A DNA stretch of 64,000 nucleotides from Thiovibrio sp964588325. Lineage in GTDB: Bacteria; Desulfobacterota; Desulfobulbia; Desulfobulbales; Desulfurivibrionaceae. Made by a program: the position numbers and the translations under genes. Positions 34,439-42,670 of this stretch are shown here, piece after piece. The notes under the pieces were generated by a model. The model did no database searches. It had not been told where the DNA came from and saw nothing but the letters and a program-made list of their open reading frames with translations. Location: assembly GCA_964588325.1 (NCBI GenBank), contig CAZPOR010000003.1:206835-270834 (forward strand), read 5' to 3'. Position 1 is the first letter of the stretch; every line of letters begins with the position of its first letter.

Positions 34439-37012
34439 CTACGCGGTTTTATCTCGGTGCCAGAAGGTGAGCAGGGGACTGGCCACGAAAACCGAGGAGT
34501 AGGTGCCCACCATGACCCCCACCAGCAGGACAAAGGAGAAGTCGTGGATCACCGAGCCGCCCAGAACATACAGGGCCGCCAAAACCAGGAACACGGTGAG
34601 CGAGGTGACGATGGAGCGGCTCAGGACTTCGTTGGTGCTGGTGTTGATCAGGGCGTCGGTGATGTTCTCCGGGTCTTCACTCTTGTGCAGGTTTTCACGG
34701 ATCCGGTCGAAGATGATGACCGTGTCGTTTAAGGAATACCCGGCCAGGGTCAGGAGCGCTGTGACGGTAAGGAGGGTGATCTCCATGTTGAGCAGCCAGA
34801 TGAGGCCGAGCACCGCCAGAACATCGTGGAGCGTGGCCAGGGTGGCGGTAACGCCGAAACGCAGGTCAAAACGCAACCCCAGGTACACGACTACTCCGAG
34901 CAGGGAGATGGCCACGGCCAGCAGCGCCTTGGAGCGCAGGGTATCGCTCACCGAGGAGCCGATCTCCGACTGGTTTTCCACCACGAAGTGCTTGTCTGGG
35001 AAACTGGTGTTCAGTTGGGCGGTGACTGTTTCGGAAACGTGGCCCACCACCTCTTCGTTGTTTTTGATCTTGACGATAAGGCGGTTTTCACCTTCGACTT
35101 TTTGCAGCTCGACGCCTTCAATGTTCCCCTGTGTCAGGGCGGTGCGGATCTCGCCCAGGGAAAAGGGCTGGGCGGACTGATACTGGAGCAGGGTGCCGCC
35201 GGAAAAATCAACGCCCATGTTGGCCTGGCCGCGGGTGATCTGGACAAAGGCCAGGCAGCCGACCAGGGCAAAGGCGCCGGAGATGGTGAAGGTCAGTTTT
35301 TTGAGCTGCATGTAATCAAGGTTGGGCTTCTTGAGAAAGAGCATGAAGGAGAGATTTTTGAGTTTCCGTTTTCCCTGCATGGAGTCGTAGAACAGTTTGG
35401 AGGCAAAGAGGGTGGAGAAGAGGTTGAAGATGATGCCCAGCGACAGGGTGGCGGCAAACCCCTTGATCGGGCCGGTTCCGAAGAGAAACAGGGCCATGGC
35501 GGTGATCAGGGTGGTCACATGGGCGTCGATGACGGTCCAGAATGCCTTGGCGTAACCGGATTCGACCCCGGAGCGCACGGACTTGCCCAAGGCGAATTCC
35601 TCGCGCATCCTCTCGAAAATGACGATGTTCGAATCCACCGCCATGCCGACGGAGAGGATGATGCCGGCAATGCCCGGCAGGGTCAGGGTGCCGCCCATCA
35701 TTGCCAGCCCGGCAAAGAGCAGAAGGATATTGAGGACCATGGCCAGGTTGGCGATGACCCCGGAGAGCCGGTAATACACAGCCATGAACACCACTACCAG
35801 GAAGGTGCCCACCAGACCGCTCATCAGCCCTTTGTTGATGGAGTCCTGGCCCAGGGAGGCGCCCACCGTGAGGTTTTGGACGATTTCCACCGGGGCGGGC
35901 AAGGCGCCGATGCGCAGGACAATGGCCAGGTCGGTTGCCTCTTCGTAGGTGAAGCTGCCGGAGATTTGGGCGGAGCCGCCGAGGATTTTTTCCCGGATCA
36001 CCGGGGAGGAGCGGACCACCTCATCCAGGACGATGGCGAAGCGTTTGCCCACGTTTTTTTCCGTGACCTGGCCGAAAACCGCGCCGCCGCGCCCGGTCAG
36101 GTCGAGGCCCACATAAGGCTCATTAAAGTTTCCGCCCACGCCGACCTGGGCGCCCTTGACCATGTCGCCAGTCATCAGCACCTGGCTTTTGAGCAGGATG
36201 GGCTGCCGGGTTTCCTTGCCGGTGGTCTTGTCCACATCTTTTTCAAAATAGATCTCCGAGCCGGCCGGGAGCTTGCTCTGTAAGGCGAGGTTGAGCTGCT
36301 TCCGGCTGCCGCCCTCCTGCCATTGCCCGGACTGGATGGCCTGGCCTATGAGCTGTCCCAGGTTGAGGCCAGGCGTTTCATCCACCAGCTTGAACTCAAG
36401 CTGGGCCGTGCGGCCGATGAGGTTCAGGGCGCGCTGCGGATCCTTGACGCCGGGAAGCTGGATGACGATTTCGTCGGCCCCCTGCCGGACAATGGCCGGT
36501 TCTGCCACGCCGAACTGGTCGATCCGGTTGCGGAGAATCTCCAGGGATTGGTCAACGGCCTTGTTGTTGATAAAATCGATCTTGTCCTGTTTCAGGGTGA
36601 GGATGATGCGGGGAAAGGATCCCTGGGCGGCCTGGAAGTCGCCGTCAAGGTCGGGGAACTCCTTGGTAATGGTCTGCTTGACCGTTTCCAGGGCGGTGGT
36701 GTTGGGCAGGGTCAGGATGATCTTGCGCGGGTCGGTGGACGCGGTGCGCACCACGGTGATTTTTTTCTCGGCCAGGGCTTCCTTGAGATCTTGGACCGAC
36801 AGGTCCAGATTGTTTTCAATGGCCTTCTTGAGGTCCACCTTGAGGACCAGATGCATGCCGCCCTGGAGATCCAGGCCCAGCTTCAGCCCTGCCGGAGCAA
36901 GGTATTTCTGCCACCAGGCCGGAACCGTGGTGAAGGATGGCGCCACGGTGAGGCCTGCAAAGATGGTGACACAGAGCAGGAGGATGATTTTCCAGCGCAG
37001 GGAACTCGACAT
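34439..37012 (-). CDS. secDF: Fused protein translocase subunit SecDF
   Basis: The 857-residue protein joins SecD (residues 1-560: LGLDLQGGMHLVLKVD near residue 46, then the P1 periplasmic domain and six helices) with SecF (from about 575: ANMGVDFSGGTLLQYQ near residue 600 and a further six helices). It uses proton flow to pull secreted proteins out of SecYEG. Fused SecDF is common in Gram-positives and scattered in other phyla. I chose the ATG at 37012 (GGAG upstream) over the in-frame GTG two codons earlier. No yajC precedes it. Confidence 0.96.
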   Translation of the reverse strand: MSSSLRWKIILLLCVTIFAGLTVAPSFTTVPAWWQKYLAPAGLKLGLDLQGGMHLVLKVDLKKAIENNLDLSVQDLKEALAEKKITVVRTASTDPRKIILTLPNTTALETVKQTITKEFPDLDGDFQAAQGSFPRIILTLKQDKIDFINNKAVDQSLEILRNRIDQFGVAEPAIVRQGADEIVIQLPGVKDPQRALNLIGRTAQLEFKLVDETPGLNLGQLIGQAIQSGQWQEGGSRKQLNLALQSKLPAGSEIYFEKDVDKTTGKETRQPILLKSQVLMTGDMVKGAQVGVGGNFNEPYVGLDLTGRGGAVFGQVTEKNVGKRFAIVLDEVVRSSPVIREKILGGSAQISGSFTYEEATDLAIVLRIGALPAPVEIVQNLTVGASLGQDSINKGLMSGLVGTFLVVVFMAVYYRLSGVIANLAMVLNILLLFAGLAMMGGTLTLPGIAGIILSVGMAVDSNIVIFERMREEFALGKSVRSGVESGYAKAFWTVIDAHVTTLITAMALFLFGTGPIKGFAATLSLGIIFNLFSTLFASKLFYDSMQGKRKLKNLSFMLFLKKPNLDYMQLKKLTFTISGAFALVGCLAFVQITRGQANMGVDFSGGTLLQYQSAQPFSLGEIRTALTQGNIEGVELQKVEGENRLIVKIKNNEEVVGHVSETVTAQLNTSFPDKHFVVENQSEIGSSVSDTLRSKALLAVAISLLGVVVYLGLRFDLRFGVTATLATLHDVLAVLGLIWLLNMEITLLTVTALLTLAGYSLNDTVIIFDRIRENLHKSEDPENITDALINTSTNEVLSRSIVTSLTVFLVLAALYVLGGSVIHDFSFVLLVGVMVGTYSSVFVASPLLTFWHRDKTA

Positions 37013-37414
37013 AAACACTCCATGATGCGGGTTGACCGTTGAGGTGAAAAAAATGCTGCCGGCGGATTACGGATAAAACGGCGGAAGGAGCCGTGCCACC
37101 TTGGTCAAAAAAGCAAAAGAGCTGCTCTGCGACGGCTCCTCACCGCGTGGGCTGACAACAGCACTTTCCGGCCTCTGGGCCAATCCCGGCGGCACGGCTT
37201 TCAGTCGATTTTTCCGTTCCATCTGGGCAGGCATGATTCGGTGCGAGATTATACTCCCCTTTTGTCAGAAGTCAAATTGCAAAAAGGATGGTGTGCTGAA
37301 TGCACTCCGCTGAATGATGGGACGATGTTTCTCCTCCGGTTTGCCGAAAGAAAATTTTGGGGCAAGAACCCGCTATGCTATACTGTTTTAAAGGATTTTT
37401 TTCGCAGGAGAGAT
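37013..37414. promoter_or_regulatory. Divergent intergenic region between secDF and a sensor kinase
   Basis: A 402-base stretch without a supported gene. It contains an inverted repeat AGGAGCCGT (37086-37094) / ACGGCTCCT (37132-37140), 37 bases apart, and A/T-rich sequence near 37360-37400 just before the kinase start. It must hold both promoters. The frame of the kinase is open back to 37241, but the ribosome site points to 37415. Confidence 0.4.
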
Positions 37415-39367
37415 ATGGGCAAGAAAATTTTTGTTGTTGATAACCATCCCATGGTGCTCAGGCTCATCGCCAATTTACTGGAAAAAGACGGGCATGAGGT
37501 GCGGATCGCGGAGGATGGCCTGGGCGCCTTGGATATCCTGAAATCCTATGTGCCGGACATCATTTTCGTCGATCTGGTAATGCCCAACATCAGCGGCGAG
37601 AAGCTGTGCCGGATCATCCGCAGCATGCCGCATTTGCAAGGGGTATTTCTTGTCATCCTTTCGGCCATAGCCGCCGAGGAAGAACTTGATTTCGCCGCCC
37701 TTGGGGCGGATGCCTGCATTGCCAAGGGAAACATGAGCAACCTGGCCCGGCATGTCGCCAGGGTCATCGAGCTGGCGAATTCCGCGAACAGCCAGCCCCC
37801 CCCCGTGGACATCATAGGGCTTGATGAAGTGGCGACCCGCGAGATCACCAGGGAGCTGCTTTCTTCCCGGAAGCATTTTGAGGTGATCCTGGGAAACATG
37901 TCCGAGGGGATCCTTGAATTTGCGGCGAACATGAAGATTATCTTCGTAAACCCCGCAGCGCTGGTGCTGGTGGGCATCCCGGAAGAAATCCTCCTGGGGA
38001 CGGAATTTACCGATATTTTTTGCGGGCACTCCCTTGAAACCGTGACCGCGCTGTTGAAAGGTCCGGGAAAGAGCCCCAGGAAAATCTCGGCGGAGGCGCC
38101 GGTGCTTCTCAACGGCCGCCAGGTTTCCTTGCAGTTTCTGCCTGTTGCCGGGGAGGGTGGCAATTCCACCATTGTCATCATCCACGATGTTACCAGCCGG
38201 AAGCAGGCAGAGGAGAAGATCAGCGAGCAGAACAGGTTTTTGAACAAGCTCATCGAGTCGTTGCCCCACCCTTTCATTGTGGTGGAGTCCGAGGAGTATC
38301 AGGTATTGCTGGCCAATTCCTCCGCGCAGCGTCAATTGATCGGTTTGGCCGACTATCCGAAACAGGTTCCCGGAGCTGTTGCATGCAAGGCGCCGCTGCC
38401 ATATCTGCCTTTTGAGCGGGTGCGGCAGGACAGGGAATCCTTTCTCATGGAGTATGTCGAACAAGGAACGGCCGGGCAGGAAACCACGCACGAGATCCAC
38501 GCGCATCCCATTTTTGATAAAGAGGGGAGGGTTTCGCAGATCATCGAATACCGGCTGGATATCACCGAGCGTAAAAAAGCGGAGCAGGCCCTGCGGGACT
38601 CGAAGGATGCGCTTCAAAAGGCCTTGGACAATCTGCAGGTTGCCCAGCAGGTTGCCATCCGCCAGGAAAAGCTGGCCTCCATCGGTACCCTGGCCTCGGG
38701 GGTGGCCCACGAAATCCTCAACCCCCTCAATATCATTGGAACCCTGGCCCAGGTCATGCAACTTGAGAAGATTCCCGCGAGCATGCGGAAGAATCTTGAT
38801 GAAATGCTGGCCCAGATCAAGCGGGCCACCAAAATCACCAATAGCCTTCGGACGTTTTCCCACCAGCATGCCTTTGAGGTTCGCCCGGTCGATGTCCATG
38901 CCTTGTTTGACAAGACTGCCGCCCTGCTCGAGCATGACCTGACCCTGGATAATGTCCGGGTGGAGCGGCATTATGCCCATGATCTGCCCAGCATCGAAGC
39001 GGACGAAGATCAATTGGCCCAGGTGTTTCTCAATCTGGTGAGCAATGCCCGCGATGCCATGTTGTGCGGGGACAAGCGGATTATTGTCGAAACCAGGCCG
39101 AAGGACGATGGGGTTGAAATTCGTTTCGGCGATACCGGGGTGGGTATCGATCCTGGCGAGATTGACAAAATATTTGATCCGTTTTTCACCACCAAGGATC
39201 CCGGGCGCGGTACCGGCCTTGGCTTGTGGATTGTTTATTCGATAATTGAAAACCATTGTGGTACCATCCGGGTCGAGTCGGAAAAAGGGAAAGGGGCGTG
39301 GTTTGTGATTTTTTTGCCAACGCATCTGCCGCGCCGGGAAGAATGCGGCCCGGCGGAGGGAAAATAG
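37415..39367 (+). CDS. REC-PAS-PAS histidine kinase
   Basis: The 650-residue protein begins MGKKIFVVDNHPMVL with a receiver domain (phosphoacceptor D in FVDLVMPNIS). It continues with two PAS segments (about 155-275 and 290-400), a phosphoacceptor helix LASGVAHEILNPLNI, and a HATPase with GVGIDPGEIDKI and PFFTTKDPGRGTGLGLW. No membrane segment is visible, so it is cytoplasmic. A receiver at the N-terminus suggests that another kinase feeds it. GCAGGAGAGAT precedes the ATG at 37415. Two CheY-like genes follow directly. Confidence 0.92.
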   Translation: MGKKIFVVDNHPMVLRLIANLLEKDGHEVRIAEDGLGALDILKSYVPDIIFVDLVMPNISGEKLCRIIRSMPHLQGVFLVILSAIAAEEELDFAALGADACIAKGNMSNLARHVARVIELANSANSQPPPVDIIGLDEVATREITRELLSSRKHFEVILGNMSEGILEFAANMKIIFVNPAALVLVGIPEEILLGTEFTDIFCGHSLETVTALLKGPGKSPRKISAEAPVLLNGRQVSLQFLPVAGEGGNSTIVIIHDVTSRKQAEEKISEQNRFLNKLIESLPHPFIVVESEEYQVLLANSSAQRQLIGLADYPKQVPGAVACKAPLPYLPFERVRQDRESFLMEYVEQGTAGQETTHEIHAHPIFDKEGRVSQIIEYRLDITERKKAEQALRDSKDALQKALDNLQVAQQVAIRQEKLASIGTLASGVAHEILNPLNIIGTLAQVMQLEKIPASMRKNLDEMLAQIKRATKITNSLRTFSHQHAFEVRPVDVHALFDKTAALLEHDLTLDNVRVERHYAHDLPSIEADEDQLAQVFLNLVSNARDAMLCGDKRIIVETRPKDDGVEIRFGDTGVGIDPGEIDKIFDPFFTTKDPGRGTGLGLWIVYSIIENHCGTIRVESEKGKGAWFVIFLPTHLPRREECGPAEGK

Positions 39368-39407
39368 GCGTGCGCCATCGGGGTACGGGGATCCGGGGGG
39401 ATCGTGG

Positions 39408-39782
39408 ATGAAGAAAAAAATTAAAATACTTGTCGTGGACGATGAATACGTCTTTTGCCGGTCGCTGAAGAGCTTTCTGGAGAAGCTCGGATTCGAAACC
39501 CTTGTCGCCACCAACGGCGAACATGCCCTTGACATAGTCAAGGAGGAGAAACCGGCCATCATGACCCTCGACATCAGGATGCCGGGGCTCAACGGCTATG
39601 ATGTTCTCCAGAAGGTGAAGAGGCTGCATCCCGACCTGTTCATCATCGTTGTCACCGCCATCGATGTGCCGAATATGGAGGAGATGCTTGATCACAGCGG
39701 AGCCCATGCGCTCCTGCACAAACCCATCGATCTGCAGAAGCTTTCCGATACGATCTACGGGTTTGTCGGGCATCTGCTATAG
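39408..39782 (+). CDS. Single-domain (CheY-like) response regulator
   Basis: The 124-residue receiver keeps the acidic pair DDE, phosphoacceptor D in TLDIRMPGL, T (VVTAIDV) and K (LLHKPIDL). It has no output domain and may relay phosphate from the kinase 40 bases upstream. The start is ATG AAG followed by seven A residues. The downstream neighbour is a tandem copy with one extra A in that run. Confidence 0.92.
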   Translation: MKKKIKILVVDDEYVFCRSLKSFLEKLGFETLVATNGEHALDIVKEEKPAIMTLDIRMPGLNGYDVLQKVKRLHPDLFIIVVTAIDVPNMEEMLDHSGAHALLHKPIDLQKLSDTIYGFVGHLL

Positions 39783-39851
39783 CCATTGCCGGGCCGGGAA
39801 GAAAAGCCGCCGTTGGCGGAAAAAACAGGGCAGCGCCATCAAGGAGGATGG

Positions 39852-40260
39852 ATGAAGAAAAAAAATAAAAATCCTTATTGTTGACGATGAAAGCGCCATC
39901 TGTCAGTTATTGCAGGATTATCTGGAGAGATTGGGGTTCGAAACTTTTGTCGCCACGAATGGCGAACAGGCCCTTGACCTCCTCATGAAGGAAAATCCGG
40001 CCATCATGACCCTCGATATCAGGATGCCTGGGCTTAACGGCTATGAGGTTCTGCAGAAAGCCAAGAGGCGGCACCCAGAACTGTTCATCATCGTTGTCAC
40101 CGGCATCGATGTGCCGAATATGGAGGAGATGCTTGAACACAGCGGAGCCCATGCGCTTCTGCAAAAACCCATCGACTTGCGGAAACTTTCCGACGCCATC
40201 TGCGGGTTTGTCGGCATCTGCTGTAAGCCGCTGCTGAGTAATGGAACCGGAGATGATTGA
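39852..40260 (+). pseudogene. Tandem copy of the CheY-like regulator, frameshifted in an A8 tract
   Basis: AAGGAGG precedes an ATG at 39852, and the sequence matches the upstream regulator closely (ATG AAG A-tract ... VVDDE-like, then LGFETFVATNGEQ and IMTLDIRMPGLNGYEV). The run after ATGAAG has eight A residues where the intact copy has seven, so the frame hits TGA within 11 codons. Removing one A restores a full receiver of about 135 codons with intact D and K. A shorter in-frame TTG start at 39910 lacks the acidic pocket. It may be a sequencing error, a pseudogene, or a gene read by slippage on the A-tract. Confidence 0.75.
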
Positions 40261-41473
40261 CGCAGGCAAGGGGAAAAAGCTGCTCGTTTTCTGGACGGTT
40301 ATTGCCTACTGTCTGATCGGCATTGAAATCATCATCATGATTTCCCCTTTTGCCCTCTATTTTTATTCGGTGTACGGCCCCGTACTCCAAACCCTGGCAG
40401 CAAACCCCCTTACCAGTTGGTCCACGGAGTTTTTTTTGCCGCATCTGGTTTTTCCCGCTGATCCGCTGATCAGAGGTATCTCCCTGTTGCAGGTTCTCAT
40501 GGTTGTCGGCTTGCTGCTTTTCGCTCTGGCGGCCATTCCTCTGTATTATGGGCGTTTCACCGGCAAGGGGGTTGTGGCCCGCAGTTTTTATGGCAAGATC
40601 CGTCATCCGCAATATCTTTTCCTTGCCGTCTCCGGGTTTGGCCTGTTGCTGTACTGGCCCCGCTTTATCATCCTGATCATGTATGTCACCATGCTCTTTG
40701 TCTATTATGCCCTGGCACGCAACGAAGAATGGCGGATGCGGCAGGAACAGCCGGAGGTCTATGCGCACTACATGGCCACAACCCCCATGTTTCTGCCCGG
40801 CGAGCCGGGAGGGCGGCTGTACCGGCTGCTCTTTGGCCGAATCCAGCCCAAATGGCTGGGGATTGTCGCGGCCTATTGTCTGACCGTGACCTTGGCCGTG
40901 TTCTTGGCCATGGGGGTGCGCGACTATACGGTACGGACGCTGCCCATGCTCAAGGCTCCGGATGCCCGGTTGATTGTTTCCGTGTTTTCCCGGCCGGATT
41001 CGGAGATTCTTGGCGCATACCAGGCGGCTCTTGGCTCGGCTCAAGTGCGGGAAGCGCTGCAAGGCAGGGAGGCTAACGTGGTGTATCTGCTGCCTGGGGA
41101 TTTTTTCTTGAATGCCCTGCTCACCGAGGAGGATCGGCGGTTTTCCGACGACATGCTGGAACGGTTTCCCGAGATTCTCGAATGGCACCAGCATCGGTTC
41201 AGCGGCGGGCTGGGCAGGTTTTTCCGGATTTTTTATAATTTTGTCCGTTCCTGGGGTTCGGTGGAAACCGATTATGAAGTCGAGCGGCTTATTTTCATGC
41301 GGGTGGACGATGCCGGCGGTCAGCCCGTAGCCCCGGCGGAGATCTTCAGGATCGGCTTGAAGCGGAGACCGGTTCTCCTTGTTGACTTGGAAGCCGCAAG
41401 CCATGCGGTCCGCTCCGTGGTCATAACCACGGACAATCACAAATGGGGCCTGATGCCCATGCCCACCTTTTAA
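40241..41473 (+). CDS. Integral membrane protein with ICMT/phospholipid-methyltransferase-like domain
   Basis: The 410-residue protein has five or six membrane segments. A segment GKIRHPQYLFLAVSGFGLLL followed by ARNEEWRMRQEQPEVYAHYMATTPMFLP matches the isoprenylcysteine carboxyl methyltransferase/PEMT family motif (RHPxY...E...Y..Y...P), which binds S-adenosylmethionine. The last 170 residues form a soluble domain I do not recognise. The start overlaps the regulator copy. It could methylate a lipid or a small protein; the substrate is unknown. An ATG at 40253 is an alternative start. Confidence 0.65.
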   Translation: MEPEMIDAGKGKKLLVFWTVIAYCLIGIEIIIMISPFALYFYSVYGPVLQTLAANPLTSWSTEFFLPHLVFPADPLIRGISLLQVLMVVGLLLFALAAIPLYYGRFTGKGVVARSFYGKIRHPQYLFLAVSGFGLLLYWPRFIILIMYVTMLFVYYALARNEEWRMRQEQPEVYAHYMATTPMFLPGEPGGRLYRLLFGRIQPKWLGIVAAYCLTVTLAVFLAMGVRDYTVRTLPMLKAPDARLIVSVFSRPDSEILGAYQAALGSAQVREALQGREANVVYLLPGDFFLNALLTEEDRRFSDDMLERFPEILEWHQHRFSGGLGRFFRIFYNFVRSWGSVETDYEVERLIFMRVDDAGGQPVAPAEIFRIGLKRRPVLLVDLEAASHAVRSVVITTDNHKWGLMPMPTF

Positions 41474-41499
41474 GCATGTACCGGAGAAGGAGTCTGCCC

Positions 41500-42609
41500 A
41501 TGGCCCGTTTTTTAGGAAATACGCGTCCGCGTTCCGCGGGGTGTCCCCTGTTTTTTTTCGCTTTGCTGTGGGCGACCCTTGTCATCTGGCCGCCTCCAGG
41601 CCAGGCCGCCCCCCCGCAGAAGAAACCCCAGGAGCTGGTGTTTCTCAACTGGCCCGACTACATGGACCAGGGGTTGATCAGGAAGTTTGAGAAACTGCAC
41701 GGGGTCAAGGTCCGCCAGGTGTATTACGAAACAGAAGAGGAGCAGGTGCGGCTGCTCTCGTTGACCAATGGCAGGGGGTATGACGTGGTGCTGGCGAGCA
41801 TGGTCAACGGTCTGTCGTATCTCAACCGGAAGTGGCTGGCCCCGGTGGACCCCGCCAGCGTGCCGAATATCAGGCACATCGATCCCGCCTGGGCGCGGCT
41901 GGCCCCGGAGTTCATGAAGCATGCGGTCCCTTTTTCCTGGGGAACCATGGGAATCGTTTATCGAAAGGATCTGGTCGCAGGAGAGGTGCGCGGCTGGAAG
42001 GATCTGCTCGCGCCCCAGGAGAAGTTGCGCGGGAAAATCCTCATGATCAAAGATCGACGGGACGCCATGGTGCCGGCTCTGAAGATGCTGGGGTATTCGG
42101 TGAACAGCACCAGCATGGCGGAACTGGACGCTGTCGAAAGGACGATGCTTGCCCAGAAGCCTTTTGTTAAAAAGTACGGCTACCCCGCTTTGGACAAAAA
42201 ATCCCCATTGGTCAAGGGGGATATCTGGATGGCCATGGTGTATAGCGGTGATGCCGTGACGCTTCAGGAGCTCAACAAGAACATAGCCTTTGTCTTTCCC
42301 GAGGAAGGCACCAGTCTTTGGCTGGACAACCTCGTGGTCATGGACTCTTCGTCGAAAAAAAATCTGGCCATGGCCTTTATTAATTTTCTCAATGAGCCGG
42401 AAAACGCTGCGCAGCTCGCCGAATATATCTTTCAGGCAACCCCGAATCTGGCGGCGAAAAAACTGCTTTCTCCCGAACATCAAAGAAATACTATTATCTG
42501 GCCCGATGAAAAAAACATGCTCGGTTCCGAGTTGTATGGGCCCTTGCCGCCGCGGGTGGAAAAACGGTATAATTCCATTTTTCTGAAAACCTCCGAAGGG
42601 CTCCGCTAG
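41500..42609 (+). CDS. Periplasmic solute-binding protein, PotD-like
   Basis: The 369-residue protein has a signal peptide (MARFLGNT...GQAA) and a type II periplasmic binding fold of the PotD/spermidine-putrescine class, with FLNWPDYMDQGLIRKFEK, VPFSWGTMGIVYRKDL and MVYSGDAV. AAGGAG precedes the ATG at 41500. No ABC permease or ATPase genes accompany it. Instead the next gene, 61 bases on, is a sensor kinase with an extracytoplasmic domain, so a role as ligand-sensing partner is plausible. The ligand could be a polyamine, but that is not certain. Confidence 0.82.
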   Translation: MARFLGNTRPRSAGCPLFFFALLWATLVIWPPPGQAAPPQKKPQELVFLNWPDYMDQGLIRKFEKLHGVKVRQVYYETEEEQVRLLSLTNGRGYDVVLASMVNGLSYLNRKWLAPVDPASVPNIRHIDPAWARLAPEFMKHAVPFSWGTMGIVYRKDLVAGEVRGWKDLLAPQEKLRGKILMIKDRRDAMVPALKMLGYSVNSTSMAELDAVERTMLAQKPFVKKYGYPALDKKSPLVKGDIWMAMVYSGDAVTLQELNKNIAFVFPEEGTSLWLDNLVVMDSSSKKNLAMAFINFLNEPENAAQLAEYIFQATPNLAAKKLLSPEHQRNTIIWPDEKNMLGSELYGPLPPRVEKRYNSIFLKTSEGLR

Positions 42610-42670
42610 GCATGCCCCTGGGTTTTCATCTCGACCCAAGGGGTCCTTTTTTACAAGGCCGTGATTTTTC

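Noticed and set aside
37475..39592. 705-codon minus-strand frame opposite the REC-PAS-PAS kinase and first CheY-like gene
   Set aside because: Antisense to two genes with complete motif sets.
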